Assembly (NCBI RefSeq): GCF_900115775.1
Contig: NZ_FOXS01000003.1
Coordinates: 496,001-560,000 of the forward strand
From: Hymenobacter arizonensis
Lineage (GTDB): Bacteria; Bacteroidota; Bacteroidia; Cytophagales; Hymenobacteraceae
Direction of reading: 5' to 3'
DNA length: 64,000 nt
Position 1 is the stretch's first letter. Every line of letters starts with the position of its first letter. A program made the position numbers and the translations under genes. The notes below the pieces were generated by a model. It saw only the letters and a list, made by a program, of their open reading frames with translations, did no database searches and was not told where the DNA came from. Positions 44,478-51,979 of this stretch are shown here, piece by piece.

Positions 44478-44915
44478 ATGAACCCGCACATTACCAGCCA
44501 GCCCGTTGCTCACCAAACCTCTCCTGCCTTCATTGGTACTTCCTGGGCCGCCATGCTCGTGGGCTTTGCCGCTTACAATATTGGCCTTTGGAACGCCGAA
44601 ATGGCGCTGAATGAGAAAGGCTACTACTTCACCGTGCTGCTGTACGGCCTGTTTGCCGCCATTTCGGTGCAGAAAAGCGTGCGCGACCGCCTCGAAGGCA
44701 TCCCGGTTACCAACCTCTACTATGGCATCAGCTGGGTTTCGGTGCTCCTGACGGTGGCCCTGCTCACCGTGGGCTTGTGGAATGCCACGCTCACTCGGAG
44801 CGAAAAAGGCTTCTACGCCATGTCGTTCGTCCTGAGTTTGTTCGCGGCCATTGCGGTGCAGAAAAACACGCGCGACAACCTGCAGAGCCGCCAGCCCGAG
44901 CAGGCCAGCCACTAA
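44478..44915 (+). CDS. yiaA: YiaA/YiaB family inner membrane protein
   Basis: A 145-aa protein with two repeats of the YiaAB unit, each with two transmembrane helices: [20 protein letters not shown]...[11 protein letters not shown] and [20 protein letters not shown]...[11 protein letters not shown]. This duplication is the family hallmark. Function unknown. The start at 44478 ([10 protein letters not shown]) is preferred over the ATG at 44433. Confidence 0.92.
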   Translation: MNPHITSQPVAHQTSPAFIGTSWAAMLVGFAAYNIGLWNAEMALNEKGYYFTVLLYGLFAAISVQKSVRDRLEGIPVTNLYYGISWVSVLLTVALLTVGLWNATLTRSEKGFYAMSFVLSLFAAIAVQKNTRDNLQSRQPEQASH

Positions 44916-44948
44916 GCCAGCAGCCGTCAACAATAAACCTGCCCGGCC

Positions 44949-45551
44949 GTGAAGCACCTCCCGCTAACGCTCATCTATTCCCGGCTACTCATTGGGGCGC
45001 TGCTGGTTGCCTTGGCCTGGTGGCACGTGCCGCACTTTGCCGCCCTGGCCGTCGTCCTGATTACGCTGGGCCTGCTGACCGATGTGTTCGATGGCATCAT
45101 CGCCCGCCAGCTTGGCATTTCCACCGAAAAGCTACGCCGGCTCGATTCCACCATCGACCAGGCCTTTTGGGTAATGGTGCTGGCCGCTACCTACCTGGCG
45201 TGCCCAGCTTTCTTCGCCCAAAACGCCGCGAAACTATGGGCGCTGCTGGCCCTGGAAGGCCTGACGTATGCCGTCAGCTTGCTCAAATTCCGCAAGGAAG
45301 TCGCCACCCATTCGTGGGCTGCCAAGGCGTGGGTGCTGGTGTCATTCGCCGCCCTCATCCAGATAATCACCTTCTGCGAATCGCGGCTTTTGTTTGAGGC
45401 TTCCTTCTACGTGGGCGTGCTGAGCCGGCTGGAAATCGTGGCCATTCTCGTGTTGCTGAAGCAATGGGCCAACGACGTACCAACGGTGTACCACGCCGGC
45501 CTGCTCCGGCAAAACAAGCCCATCAGGCGGTACAAGTTGTTCAATGGGTAG
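44949..45551 (+). CDS. CDP-alcohol phosphatidyltransferase family protein
   Basis: A 200-aa membrane enzyme starting at a GTG (44949, MKHLPLTLIYSRLLIGALLV) with about five hydrophobic helices. The CDP-alcohol motif DGxxAR(8)Gxxx-DxxxD is present as DGIIARQLGISTEK-L-RRLDSTID, but the conserved Gly is replaced by Leu. All four acidic residues that bind the two metals are kept, so it may still be active. It likely makes a phospholipid head-group transfer (e.g. phosphatidylglycerophosphate synthase-like). It follows yiaA by 33 bp. Confidence 0.85.
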   Translation: MKHLPLTLIYSRLLIGALLVALAWWHVPHFAALAVVLITLGLLTDVFDGIIARQLGISTEKLRRLDSTIDQAFWVMVLAATYLACPAFFAQNAAKLWALLALEGLTYAVSLLKFRKEVATHSWAAKAWVLVSFAALIQIITFCESRLLFEASFYVGVLSRLEIVAILVLLKQWANDVPTVYHAGLLRQNKPIRRYKLFNG

Positions 45552-46088
45552 GCCCAAAGGACGAATCTCTGTGCATAATTCGCTGATTTATGTAAAACGT
45601 GCATCCGGTTAATATGCCGCTACACAGCTTACCTGCTTGGTTTCGAATATGGTCACCGGTGCTAAGTGCAGGCTCGAGGACAGCGAAGTGGCGTCAACTA
45701 TAAGGTTGGTGCTAGTGTAGGGATGGGTGCACGCTCAACTCTACGCGGCCTCAGGCATCAGGCAGAGTTACTGTACAGGTGCGAGTGGTTAGCGGCAGCT
45801 ATCAGGCGGTGACGCTCTGGCTTTGAGCGGCAAGGCCCTGTTCGACCAAGGCGCACCCCACATCGGAGTGCATCGCGAACACGTGCTGGTCAAAGTTGGT
45901 GGACTGAATGGTTCCCAGCAGTCAGGAGCGCAGGTTCTTAGCGGCTGAGCATTACAGTCCTGTGCTTTTGCCGCGGATGAAAAGCTATTGCGGGAAAGCT
46001 GGGGCCGAAATCAAGCAAAGCTTGAAACTGCTGACCCAAGCAGCAATTGTTGGCTTGCACGAGGTAGTGTTCCTGGGGGGGAGCAGCC
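45552..46088. other. Intergenic region without recognisable gene
   Basis: About 540 bp between convergent genes. The open frame at 45908-46192 (+) has no features and overlaps the next gene; it is not supported. Nothing else is seen. Confidence 0.45.
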
Positions 46089-47090
46089 TTAGTTTTTGGC
46101 GTTGGCGCGGGCACCGCTGGTACTCACCGGCACGGGCGCCGCAGTGTCGGTGCCGGCCGCATTGCGCGAGCTTACCTCTACATAATAAGTAGTGCCGGAG
46201 AGCAAGCCAGTCAGGGTGAGGCTATGACGCGTGGTGAGGGCCGCGTCGGTCTTGATTTCTTTAAGCTCCTTTGGGTTTAGGCCGTAGCGAATACGGGTGT
46301 CACCGGGGTTCAGCGTGGAGTAGGAGATGGTAAAGCCGGTTGGGGTGATGTCTGCTGCCACCGGCTCTTCGGTGAGGCGGGGCGAGCCATTGCCCGTTAC
46401 AAGGTCGGTGGCTAGGCGGGGCAGCAGCTGGTAGCCGCCGGAGCCGCCGGGGGCAAACTGACTCATTACGCCGCGCACATCGAACGTTTCGCCAGTGGGA
46501 GGCGTGGTGTCTACGAGCCCGTTGGGGCCGGTGCTGGCTGCTCCCACGCGCAGCAGCGCGCCGGGCTGGCCATCGAGTAGGTAGTTGGCATTGGCGGCAA
46601 GCCGGGTGGCGGGGTTGCCGGCCGTGTTGGCCAGGTGGCTCACGCCTTTTATTTCCAGCAGGCGGCTTTCATTTTCTTCGGCGAAGGCCGCCGTGGCCTG
46701 CTCCACGGGCACCTGCACCGCGTGCAGGCGCTGGCCGGTGGCCAGTTTTTGCAACGAAGTAATGGGGTCCATTTCCAGCAAGCCGTTGTAGGCTTTGAGT
46801 TGGCCGGTTACCTGAATGCTGTCGCCGGCTCGGAGCTCGCCGTAGCCGGGTAGTTTAGTAGGCTGGGCGTAGAGGGCCAGCCCCGCCTCCGCGTCTTGGA
46901 TGTAGCGGATGTTGCCCATCTCGGCGCCGTTCAGCACCACGGCCCGCACCGTAACGGTACTGCCCGCCCCCTGAGCCCGCGCGGCTTTTACAGTGAGCAC
47001 CGCTGGGGCCGCCGTTTGGGAGGGACCGCTGGCACAAATGGTAGTTGACAGGCTCAGCAGCCAGCCAGCTAATAACAGCATTTTGGTCAT
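46089..47090 (-). CDS. Exported OB-fold and fibronectin type III protein
   Basis: A 333-aa protein with a signal peptide (MTKMLLLAGWLLSLSTTICA). The middle resembles the OB-fold domain of secreted nucleases or DUF5689-type proteins: TVRAVVLNGAEMGNIRYIQD, GLALYAQPTK and LRAGDSIQVTGQLKAYNGLL. A fibronectin type III domain is at the C terminus (PTGFTISYSTLNPGDTRIRY, LTGLLSGTTYYVEVSSRNAA). It has no catalytic motif, so it is probably a binding or structural protein. No T9SS tail is seen. Confidence 0.72.
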   Translation of the reverse strand: MTKMLLLAGWLLSLSTTICASGPSQTAAPAVLTVKAARAQGAGSTVTVRAVVLNGAEMGNIRYIQDAEAGLALYAQPTKLPGYGELRAGDSIQVTGQLKAYNGLLEMDPITSLQKLATGQRLHAVQVPVEQATAAFAEENESRLLEIKGVSHLANTAGNPATRLAANANYLLDGQPGALLRVGAASTGPNGLVDTTPPTGETFDVRGVMSQFAPGGSGGYQLLPRLATDLVTGNGSPRLTEEPVAADITPTGFTISYSTLNPGDTRIRYGLNPKELKEIKTDAALTTRHSLTLTGLLSGTTYYVEVSSRNAAGTDTAAPVPVSTSGARANAKN

Positions 47091-47211
47091 CGTCGTAAAT
47101 TGTAGAAAAAGCAGACGGACAAAAGAAATACCCGTGCAAATTTGGGTATAAATCCTTTATCATCGGTTGATTCCGGTTTTACAGAGGAGGTTAATCCAAA
47201 GTGCTATCCAA

Positions 47212-48267
47212 TCACAAAATATTAACTTCTGGGTGAAGCTCAATACCGAACTGCTGGCGGACAGAGGTAATTATTTCTTCGGCCAGCTGGCGCAGGTCGT
47301 TGCCGGAAGCACCGCCGTGGTGCACCAGCACCAGGGCCTGGCGGTCGTGCACGCCGTGGGTGCCTTCGCCGGGGCCGCGGCGCAGGCCTTTCCAGCCAGC
47401 CCGCTCAATGAGCCAAGCCGCAGGCACCTTCACGCCGCCGGGCACGGGGTAGCCGGGTATCTCAGGATTTTCGCTTTTGAGTTGGTCGAACTTGGCTTGG
47501 GAGACCTCTGGGTTCTTGAAAAAGGAGCCAGCATTGCCCACTTGCGCGGGGTCGGGCAGCTTGGAGCGGCGGATGTGCACCACGGCCCGGCTGACGTCGT
47601 GCGGCGTGGGTTCGCCTTCGATGCCCAGCTCGGCCAGTGTTTCGGTGATGGCGCCGTAGCGCACGTTGGGCTCGTACCCGGAAGGGTGGGCCTTGCGGTG
47701 CAGGCGCAGCACCACTGCTGTCACCACAAACTGGTTTTTGAGCGTGTTTTTGAACACACTCTCGCGGTAGCCAAAGCCGCATTCGGCTGCATTGAACAGG
47801 CGTACCTCGCCGCTGGCGAGGCTTAGGGCTTCGAGGTGTTCGAAGGTGTCGCGCAGCTCGGCCCCGTAGGCCCCGATGTTCTGGAGCGGTGCCGCGCCCA
47901 CGGTGCCGGGGATGAGCGAGAGGTTTTCGATGCCGCTTAGGTTTTGGTCGAGGGTGTATTCCACGAGGCCGTGCCAGCTTTCGCCTGCGCCGGCCCGCAC
48001 CAGGGCGGTGTTGGTGTCGCCGTCTTCGCTGATGATTTCCAGTCCGCGGATTTCATTTTTGAGCACCACGCCGTTGAAATCCTGGGTGAACAGCAGGTTG
48101 GAGCCGCCGCCCAGAATCAGCTTCTCGACGCCTTGCAGCTCGGGCAGCTGCAGGAGCTGGCGCAGCTCATCGGCCGAGGTGAAGCGGGCGAAGTAGCGGG
48201 CCTGCACGTCGAGGCCGAAAGTGTTGTAGGGGCGGAGGGAAACGTGTTGTTCGAGCAGAGGCATCAT
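47212..48267 (-). CDS. murB: UDP-N-acetylmuramate dehydrogenase
   Basis: Reduces UDP-GlcNAc-enolpyruvate to UDP-MurNAc in peptidoglycan synthesis; FAD-dependent. The 351-aa protein begins MMPLLEQHVSLRPYNTFGLD. FAD-binding LILGGGSNLLFTQDF, AGAGESWHGLVEYTL and LIPGTVGAAPLQNIGAYGAE are typical, and NAGSFFKNP holds the proton-donating Ser. Near the C terminus HPEVNIL is as in type I MurB. The start at 48267 is chosen by homology; the frame is open farther but the extension is unrelated. It is divergent from kptA with a 69-bp gap. Confidence 0.96.
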   Translation of the reverse strand: MMPLLEQHVSLRPYNTFGLDVQARYFARFTSADELRQLLQLPELQGVEKLILGGGSNLLFTQDFNGVVLKNEIRGLEIISEDGDTNTALVRAGAGESWHGLVEYTLDQNLSGIENLSLIPGTVGAAPLQNIGAYGAELRDTFEHLEALSLASGEVRLFNAAECGFGYRESVFKNTLKNQFVVTAVVLRLHRKAHPSGYEPNVRYGAITETLAELGIEGEPTPHDVSRAVVHIRRSKLPDPAQVGNAGSFFKNPEVSQAKFDQLKSENPEIPGYPVPGGVKVPAAWLIERAGWKGLRRGPGEGTHGVHDRQALVLVHHGGASGNDLRQLAEEIITSVRQQFGIELHPEVNIL

Positions 48268-48336
48268 GCCGTAAAGGTAGGAGCGAGGCTGCGGCCCCGT
48301 TGCTCCGACATGCTTTTTGCCCCAACATTTGCCGCC

Positions 48337-48882
48337 ATGGACCATAACAAATCTATCCGCTTGAGCAAGTTTCTGAGCAAGCACCTGCGCCACTCGCCCC
48401 AGGCTATTGGTTTGGTGCTGCAGGAAGGCGGCTGGGTGGGCGTAGCGGAGCTGTTGGCCGCTTGCGAGAAGCACGGCGTGGCTATCAGTCACGAGCAACT
48501 GGTGGAATTGGTGGCGGGCAGCGACAAGCAGCGCTTTGCTTTCGACGCAGCCGGCACCCGCATTCGTGCCCAGCAGGGCCACAGCGTGACCGTTGATTTG
48601 CAACTGGTGCCCACTACGCCTCCAGCGGTGCTTTACCACGGCACGGCCCCGGCGGCATTGCCGGCCATTCGCCGTAAGGGCTTGCAGAAGATGAAGCGCC
48701 ACCACGTGCACCTCTCGCCCGATATTGAAACGGCCCAACGCGTGGGCGCCCGCCGTGGCAAGCCCGTTATCCTAACCGTGGCCGCCCTGAGGCTGCACGA
48801 GGCCGGCGGGATTTTCTACCAATCCGGCAACGGCGTGTGGTTGGTGGAGCAGGTGCCACCAGAGTTTCTGCAAGAGCTATAA
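48337..48882 (+). CDS. kptA: RNA 2'-phosphotransferase (KptA/Tpt1)
   Basis: Transfers a 2'-phosphate from RNA to NAD. It is the final step of tRNA splicing in eukaryotes; in bacteria the substrate is unclear. The 181-aa protein has the full family pattern: SIRLSKFLSKHLRHSPQAIG, LYHGTAPAALPAIRRKGLQK, HHVHLSPDIETAQRVGARRG and FYQSGNGVWLVEQVPPEFL. The conserved Arg/His residues (LRHSP, HGT, RRKGL, RVGARRG) are present. The start at 48337 (MDHNKSIRLSKF) agrees with the family. Confidence 0.94.
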   Translation: MDHNKSIRLSKFLSKHLRHSPQAIGLVLQEGGWVGVAELLAACEKHGVAISHEQLVELVAGSDKQRFAFDAAGTRIRAQQGHSVTVDLQLVPTTPPAVLYHGTAPAALPAIRRKGLQKMKRHHVHLSPDIETAQRVGARRGKPVILTVAALRLHEAGGIFYQSGNGVWLVEQVPPEFLQEL

Positions 48883-48885
48883 TTG

Positions 48886-49057
48886 CAGTAAGAACGTCTT
48901 TTGTAGAGACGTGACACTTGGCTACGCCGACCTTCGGTTCGCGTTTCGGCGTCCGCGCCATTGAGCACATTATCGTTCGGGTGCCGTTCAACGCCGAGAC
49001 GCGAACCGAAGGTCGGCGTAGCCAAGTGTCACGTCTCTACAAAAGACGTTCTTACTG
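48886..49057. repeat. 59-bp perfect inverted repeat (large palindromic element)
   Basis: Arms 48886-48944 and 48999-49057 are exact reverse complements over 59 bp. Beyond one mismatch the inner TCGGCGT/ACGCCGA adds 7 more pairs, giving a stem near 67 bp with a loop of about 38 nt. It lies between the convergent kptA and sugar-permease genes. Either a short non-autonomous transposon-like element or a very strong bidirectional terminator; its perfection suggests recent origin or gene-conversion-like maintenance. Confidence 0.9.
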
Positions 49058-49065
49058 ATAGGCGC

Positions 49066-50481
49066 CTACCGCACGCGGTAACCCCGCAAGGCGTAGAACA
49101 GCAGGTACAAATAGCACAGCACCGGCACTACAAAGGCTATCCGGAGCCCACCGCCATGCGTGGCCAGCCAGCCCATCAGCGGCGGGACGATGGCCCCGCC
49201 TACAATGCCCGCAATCAGATAAGAAGAACCCTGCTTTGTGAAGCGGCCGAGCCCAGTGATGGCCAACGGGAAAATGACGGGCCACATAATGGAGTTCATC
49301 AACCCGCAGAGTACCACCAGCCAGAGGGCCGTTTCGCCCACGTTGAGGATACTCGCGCCCACCAGGGCCGCGGCGGTGGCGCATACCACCACCAGCATGG
49401 CGCGGTTATTAAATTTCAGGAGCAGCGGAATGCCCACCAGGCGCCCCACCAGCGAGCCAAACCAGTACGACGACACCAGCACCGCGCCCACCGCTTTGGT
49501 GAACCCCGCCGTGGTATCAATAGGAGAGGGCTCCTGGCCAAATAACACCAGCGCGTAGTTCGTAGCCACGTTCAGGCCGCGCACCAAGCTTTGGGTAAAG
49601 TCCGAAAGCTGCTGAATCCCCTGCGACTCGCCGTAGCGAATGAGAAAGGAGCCCAAGCCCACTTCAACCCCAACATATAGAAAGATGGCCACCACGCCCA
49701 GCACCAGGTGCGGAAACCCGAGGGCGCTTTCGCGATGAGTCAGCTGCTGGCGGCCGTCAGTGGCCACTTCCGTGCTTTCATCGTCTTGCATGCCCTCGAT
49801 TTCCGGTAGCTTCACCAGGAAGAAGAACACGCCCGCCAGCACCACCAGAAATACAGCCAGTCCGATGTAGGGGCCTTTAACTAGTTGCGATTCCTCGCTC
49901 AGCCGCTGGGAAAGCGGCAGTGCGGCTAGCCGGGCCTTCAGGGCCACCGAGCCGCCAAACAAAATCAAGCCGCCCACCAGCGGCGAAAGGCTGCCGCCGA
50001 AGTTGTTGGCCACGCCCACAATGCTTACCCGCGCCGCCGCACCGCGCGGCGAACCCAGAACCGAAACGTAGGGGTTGGCGGCAACCTGCAGCAGCGTGAT
50101 ACCGGCGCCCAGCACGCTAAGCGCGGTGAGAAACAGCCCAAAAGCCCGCGAATCGGCAGCCGGCACGAACAGCAGCGCACCGCCCGCCATTATCAGCAGG
50201 CCCAGCACAATGCCGCGTTGGTAGCCCAGCTTCTTCAGCACCCAGCCCGCGGGTAGCGACATCAGGAAGTACGCCCCAAAAAACGCCGACTGCACGGCCG
50301 AGGACTGCAAGTCCGTCAGCTGGCACACGTCCTTGAGGTAGGGCATGAGCACGTCGTTGAAGTTGGTGACGGCGCCGAACAGGAAGAACAGCGTTGTCAT
50401 CAGCACCATAGGCCCGGCGTAGGAGCGGGCGGGCGCCGTGGTACTGGTGGATGAAGGAGTGCTAATGGGTGCGGTGGCCAT
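49066..50481 (-). CDS. MFS sugar permease (FucP/GluP family)
   Basis: A 471-aa inner-membrane sugar:proton symporter with about 12 transmembrane helices. The start at 50481 (MATAPISTPSSTSTTAPARS) precedes TTLFFLFGAVTNFNDVLMPY, which matches the FucP family signature, and LLQVAANPYVSVLGSPRGAA. The second half contains the corresponding GLMNSIMWPVIFPLAITGLG. Substrate could be fucose, glucose or galactose. TACCTTTA just upstream (minus strand, about 50500) fits a -7 promoter box. Confidence 0.9.
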   Translation of the reverse strand: MATAPISTPSSTSTTAPARSYAGPMVLMTTLFFLFGAVTNFNDVLMPYLKDVCQLTDLQSSAVQSAFFGAYFLMSLPAGWVLKKLGYQRGIVLGLLIMAGGALLFVPAADSRAFGLFLTALSVLGAGITLLQVAANPYVSVLGSPRGAAARVSIVGVANNFGGSLSPLVGGLILFGGSVALKARLAALPLSQRLSEESQLVKGPYIGLAVFLVVLAGVFFFLVKLPEIEGMQDDESTEVATDGRQQLTHRESALGFPHLVLGVVAIFLYVGVEVGLGSFLIRYGESQGIQQLSDFTQSLVRGLNVATNYALVLFGQEPSPIDTTAGFTKAVGAVLVSSYWFGSLVGRLVGIPLLLKFNNRAMLVVVCATAAALVGASILNVGETALWLVVLCGLMNSIMWPVIFPLAITGLGRFTKQGSSYLIAGIVGGAIVPPLMGWLATHGGGLRIAFVVPVLCYLYLLFYALRGYRVR

Positions 50482-50514
50482 ACAGGGAGTTTTTGGGATG
50501 CTAAAGGTACACAA

Positions 50515-50630
50515 CTGTCATCCTGAGCTTGCGAAGGACCTTATCACGCCAAAATGATATTGCCGCAATGATAAGATGCCGCAACTGAGATTAGGTCCTT
50601 CGCAAGCGGACGCCAGATTAAGGATGACAG
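50515..50630. repeat. Palindromic repeat, family B
   Basis: CTGTCATCCTGAGCTTGCGA...AGGACCT at 50515-50541 is complementary to the right end (50592-50630). The right arm has about 12 extra bases splitting it. It fills the divergent gap between the sugar permease and RlmL-type genes. The outer GTCAT-CTGAGC is shared with family A. Confidence 0.75.
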
Positions 50631-50654
50631 GTTTTTACCCCGACCTTTGTACTT

Positions 50655-51875
50655 ATGCACCTTACCGCCACCACCCAGTTCGGCCTGGAAGAATTGCTCG
50701 CCGACGAGCTCTACAGCCTCGGGGCTGACATCACGCACATCGGCTCGCGCGCCGTCGAGTTCATCGGCGACCAGCGCCTGCTCTACGAAGTGGCCCTGTG
50801 GAGCCGCCTCTCTATGCGCCTGCTGCGTCCGTTCGCGGCCTTCTACGCTGCCGATGAAAAGGCCTTGTACCGCGAAGTAAGCCGCATTGATTGGCAGGAC
50901 TTCATCGGCCCCGGCCAAACCTTCGCCATTACCTCCGTGGTCAACCGCTCCACGTTCGAGCACTCGCTCTTCGTGGCTCAGCTCACCAAGGACGCCATCG
51001 TGGACCAGTTTCGGGAGCGCACCGGCGAGCGGCCCAGCGTAGACACCCGCACCCCCGACATCCGCCTGCACCTGCGCATGTCGGAAAACGAAGTCATCCT
51101 CAGCCTCGACGCCGCCGGCGACTCCCTGCACCGCCGCGGCTACCGCCAGCACACCAACGAAGCCCCACTCAACGAAGTGCTGGCCGCCGGCCTGGTGATG
51201 CTCTCCGGCTGGGACGGCAAAAAGCCTCTCATCGACCCCATGTGCGGCTCCGCCACCATCCTCACCGAGGCGGGCCTGCTGGCCCAGCGCATTGCGCCCG
51301 GCCTGTTCCACCAAGGCAAGTTCGGCTTTGAAAACTGGTACGACTTCGAGCCCGAGCTTTGGAGCCAGGTGCGCGAAGAAGCCAAGGCGCAGCGCTTGGA
51401 AGAGCCCCAAGCCTACATAGCGGGCTCCGACCTCGACCCCAAAGTCATCGACATGGCCGCGGCCAACATCACTGCCGCGGGCCTGGAGGATTTCATCCGT
51501 CTCTCGGTGCGCGACGTGAAAGACGCCGTGGCCCCATCCAAAGAGGAGCCCGGCATCGTCATCACCAACCCGCCATATGGTGAGCGAATAGGCGAGGAGG
51601 CCGAGATGGAGGCGCTTTACAAAACCATTGGCGATGCGCTGAAGGCTAACTTTCAGGGGTACGATGCCTTTGTGTTTACCGGTAATCTGGAAGCGGCCAA
51701 GCGCATTGGGCTGAAGGCGGCCAGGCGGACGCCTCTGTTTAATGGGCCGATTGACTGCCGGCTGCTGAAGTATGAGCTGTATCGGGGGAGCCGGCGAGCG
51801 CCTTCACCTCACCCCCCGGCCCCCTCTCCCGCGGAGAGGGGGAGCTACGGCGGCGCGGAAGATGGAGGGGAATGA
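50655..51875 (+). CDS. RlmL-type rRNA guanine-N2-methyltransferase (THUMP + Rossmann)
   Basis: Class I SAM-dependent RNA methyltransferase. The THUMP domain occupies about 1-165 (starting MHLTATTQFGLEELLADELY). The methyltransferase domain starts near 175 with PLNEVLAAGLVMLSGWDGKK, the SAM-binding PLIDPMCGSATILTEAGLLA, GSDLDPKVIDMA and the catalytic IVITNPPYGERIGEE. This is the architecture of YpsC/RlmL N-terminal halves that modify 23S rRNA G2445. The last about 24 residues (APSPHPPAPSPAERGSYGGA and on) come from the palindromic repeat at 51806-51845 and are not part of the family, so the native stop codon was lost or moved. Confidence 0.9.
   Translation: MHLTATTQFGLEELLADELYSLGADITHIGSRAVEFIGDQRLLYEVALWSRLSMRLLRPFAAFYAADEKALYREVSRIDWQDFIGPGQTFAITSVVNRSTFEHSLFVAQLTKDAIVDQFRERTGERPSVDTRTPDIRLHLRMSENEVILSLDAAGDSLHRRGYRQHTNEAPLNEVLAAGLVMLSGWDGKKPLIDPMCGSATILTEAGLLAQRIAPGLFHQGKFGFENWYDFEPELWSQVREEAKAQRLEEPQAYIAGSDLDPKVIDMAAANITAAGLEDFIRLSVRDVKDAVAPSKEEPGIVITNPPYGERIGEEAEMEALYKTIGDALKANFQGYDAFVFTGNLEAAKRIGLKAARRTPLFNGPIDCRLLKYELYRGSRRAPSPHPPAPSPAERGSYGGAEDGGE
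51806..51845 (-). repeat. GC-rich palindromic repeat, family E (inverse copy)
   Basis: A 40-bp unit with internal dyad (CCCCCTCTCC/GGAGAGGGGG). It is the exact reverse complement of 51910-51949. It sits in the coding sequence of the methyltransferase 3' end. Other copies are 52404-52443, 63439-63475 and 63562-63600. Confidence 0.9.
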
Positions 51876-51909
51876 AAACACAGAATTAAAATTCCTATGA
51901 AGTCGTCAG

Positions 51910-51949
51910 GCTCCCCCTCTCCGCGGGAGAGGGGGCCGGGGGGTGAGGT
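51910..51949 (+). repeat. GC-rich palindromic repeat, family E
   Basis: Perfect inverted partner of 51806-51845 and direct-repeat partner of 52404-52443. It lies 30 bp before the DUF559 start codon. Confidence 0.9.
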
Positions 51950-51979
51950 GAGCCAGTCGCGCCTTATTACCTTACAACC

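Noticed and set aside
45908..46192. Possible 94-aa gene
   Set aside because: Overlaps the convergent OB/FN3 gene and has no features.
48886..49057. Small open frames through the 59-bp inverted repeat
   Set aside because: They read repeat sequence and convergent 3' ends; no independent coding evidence.
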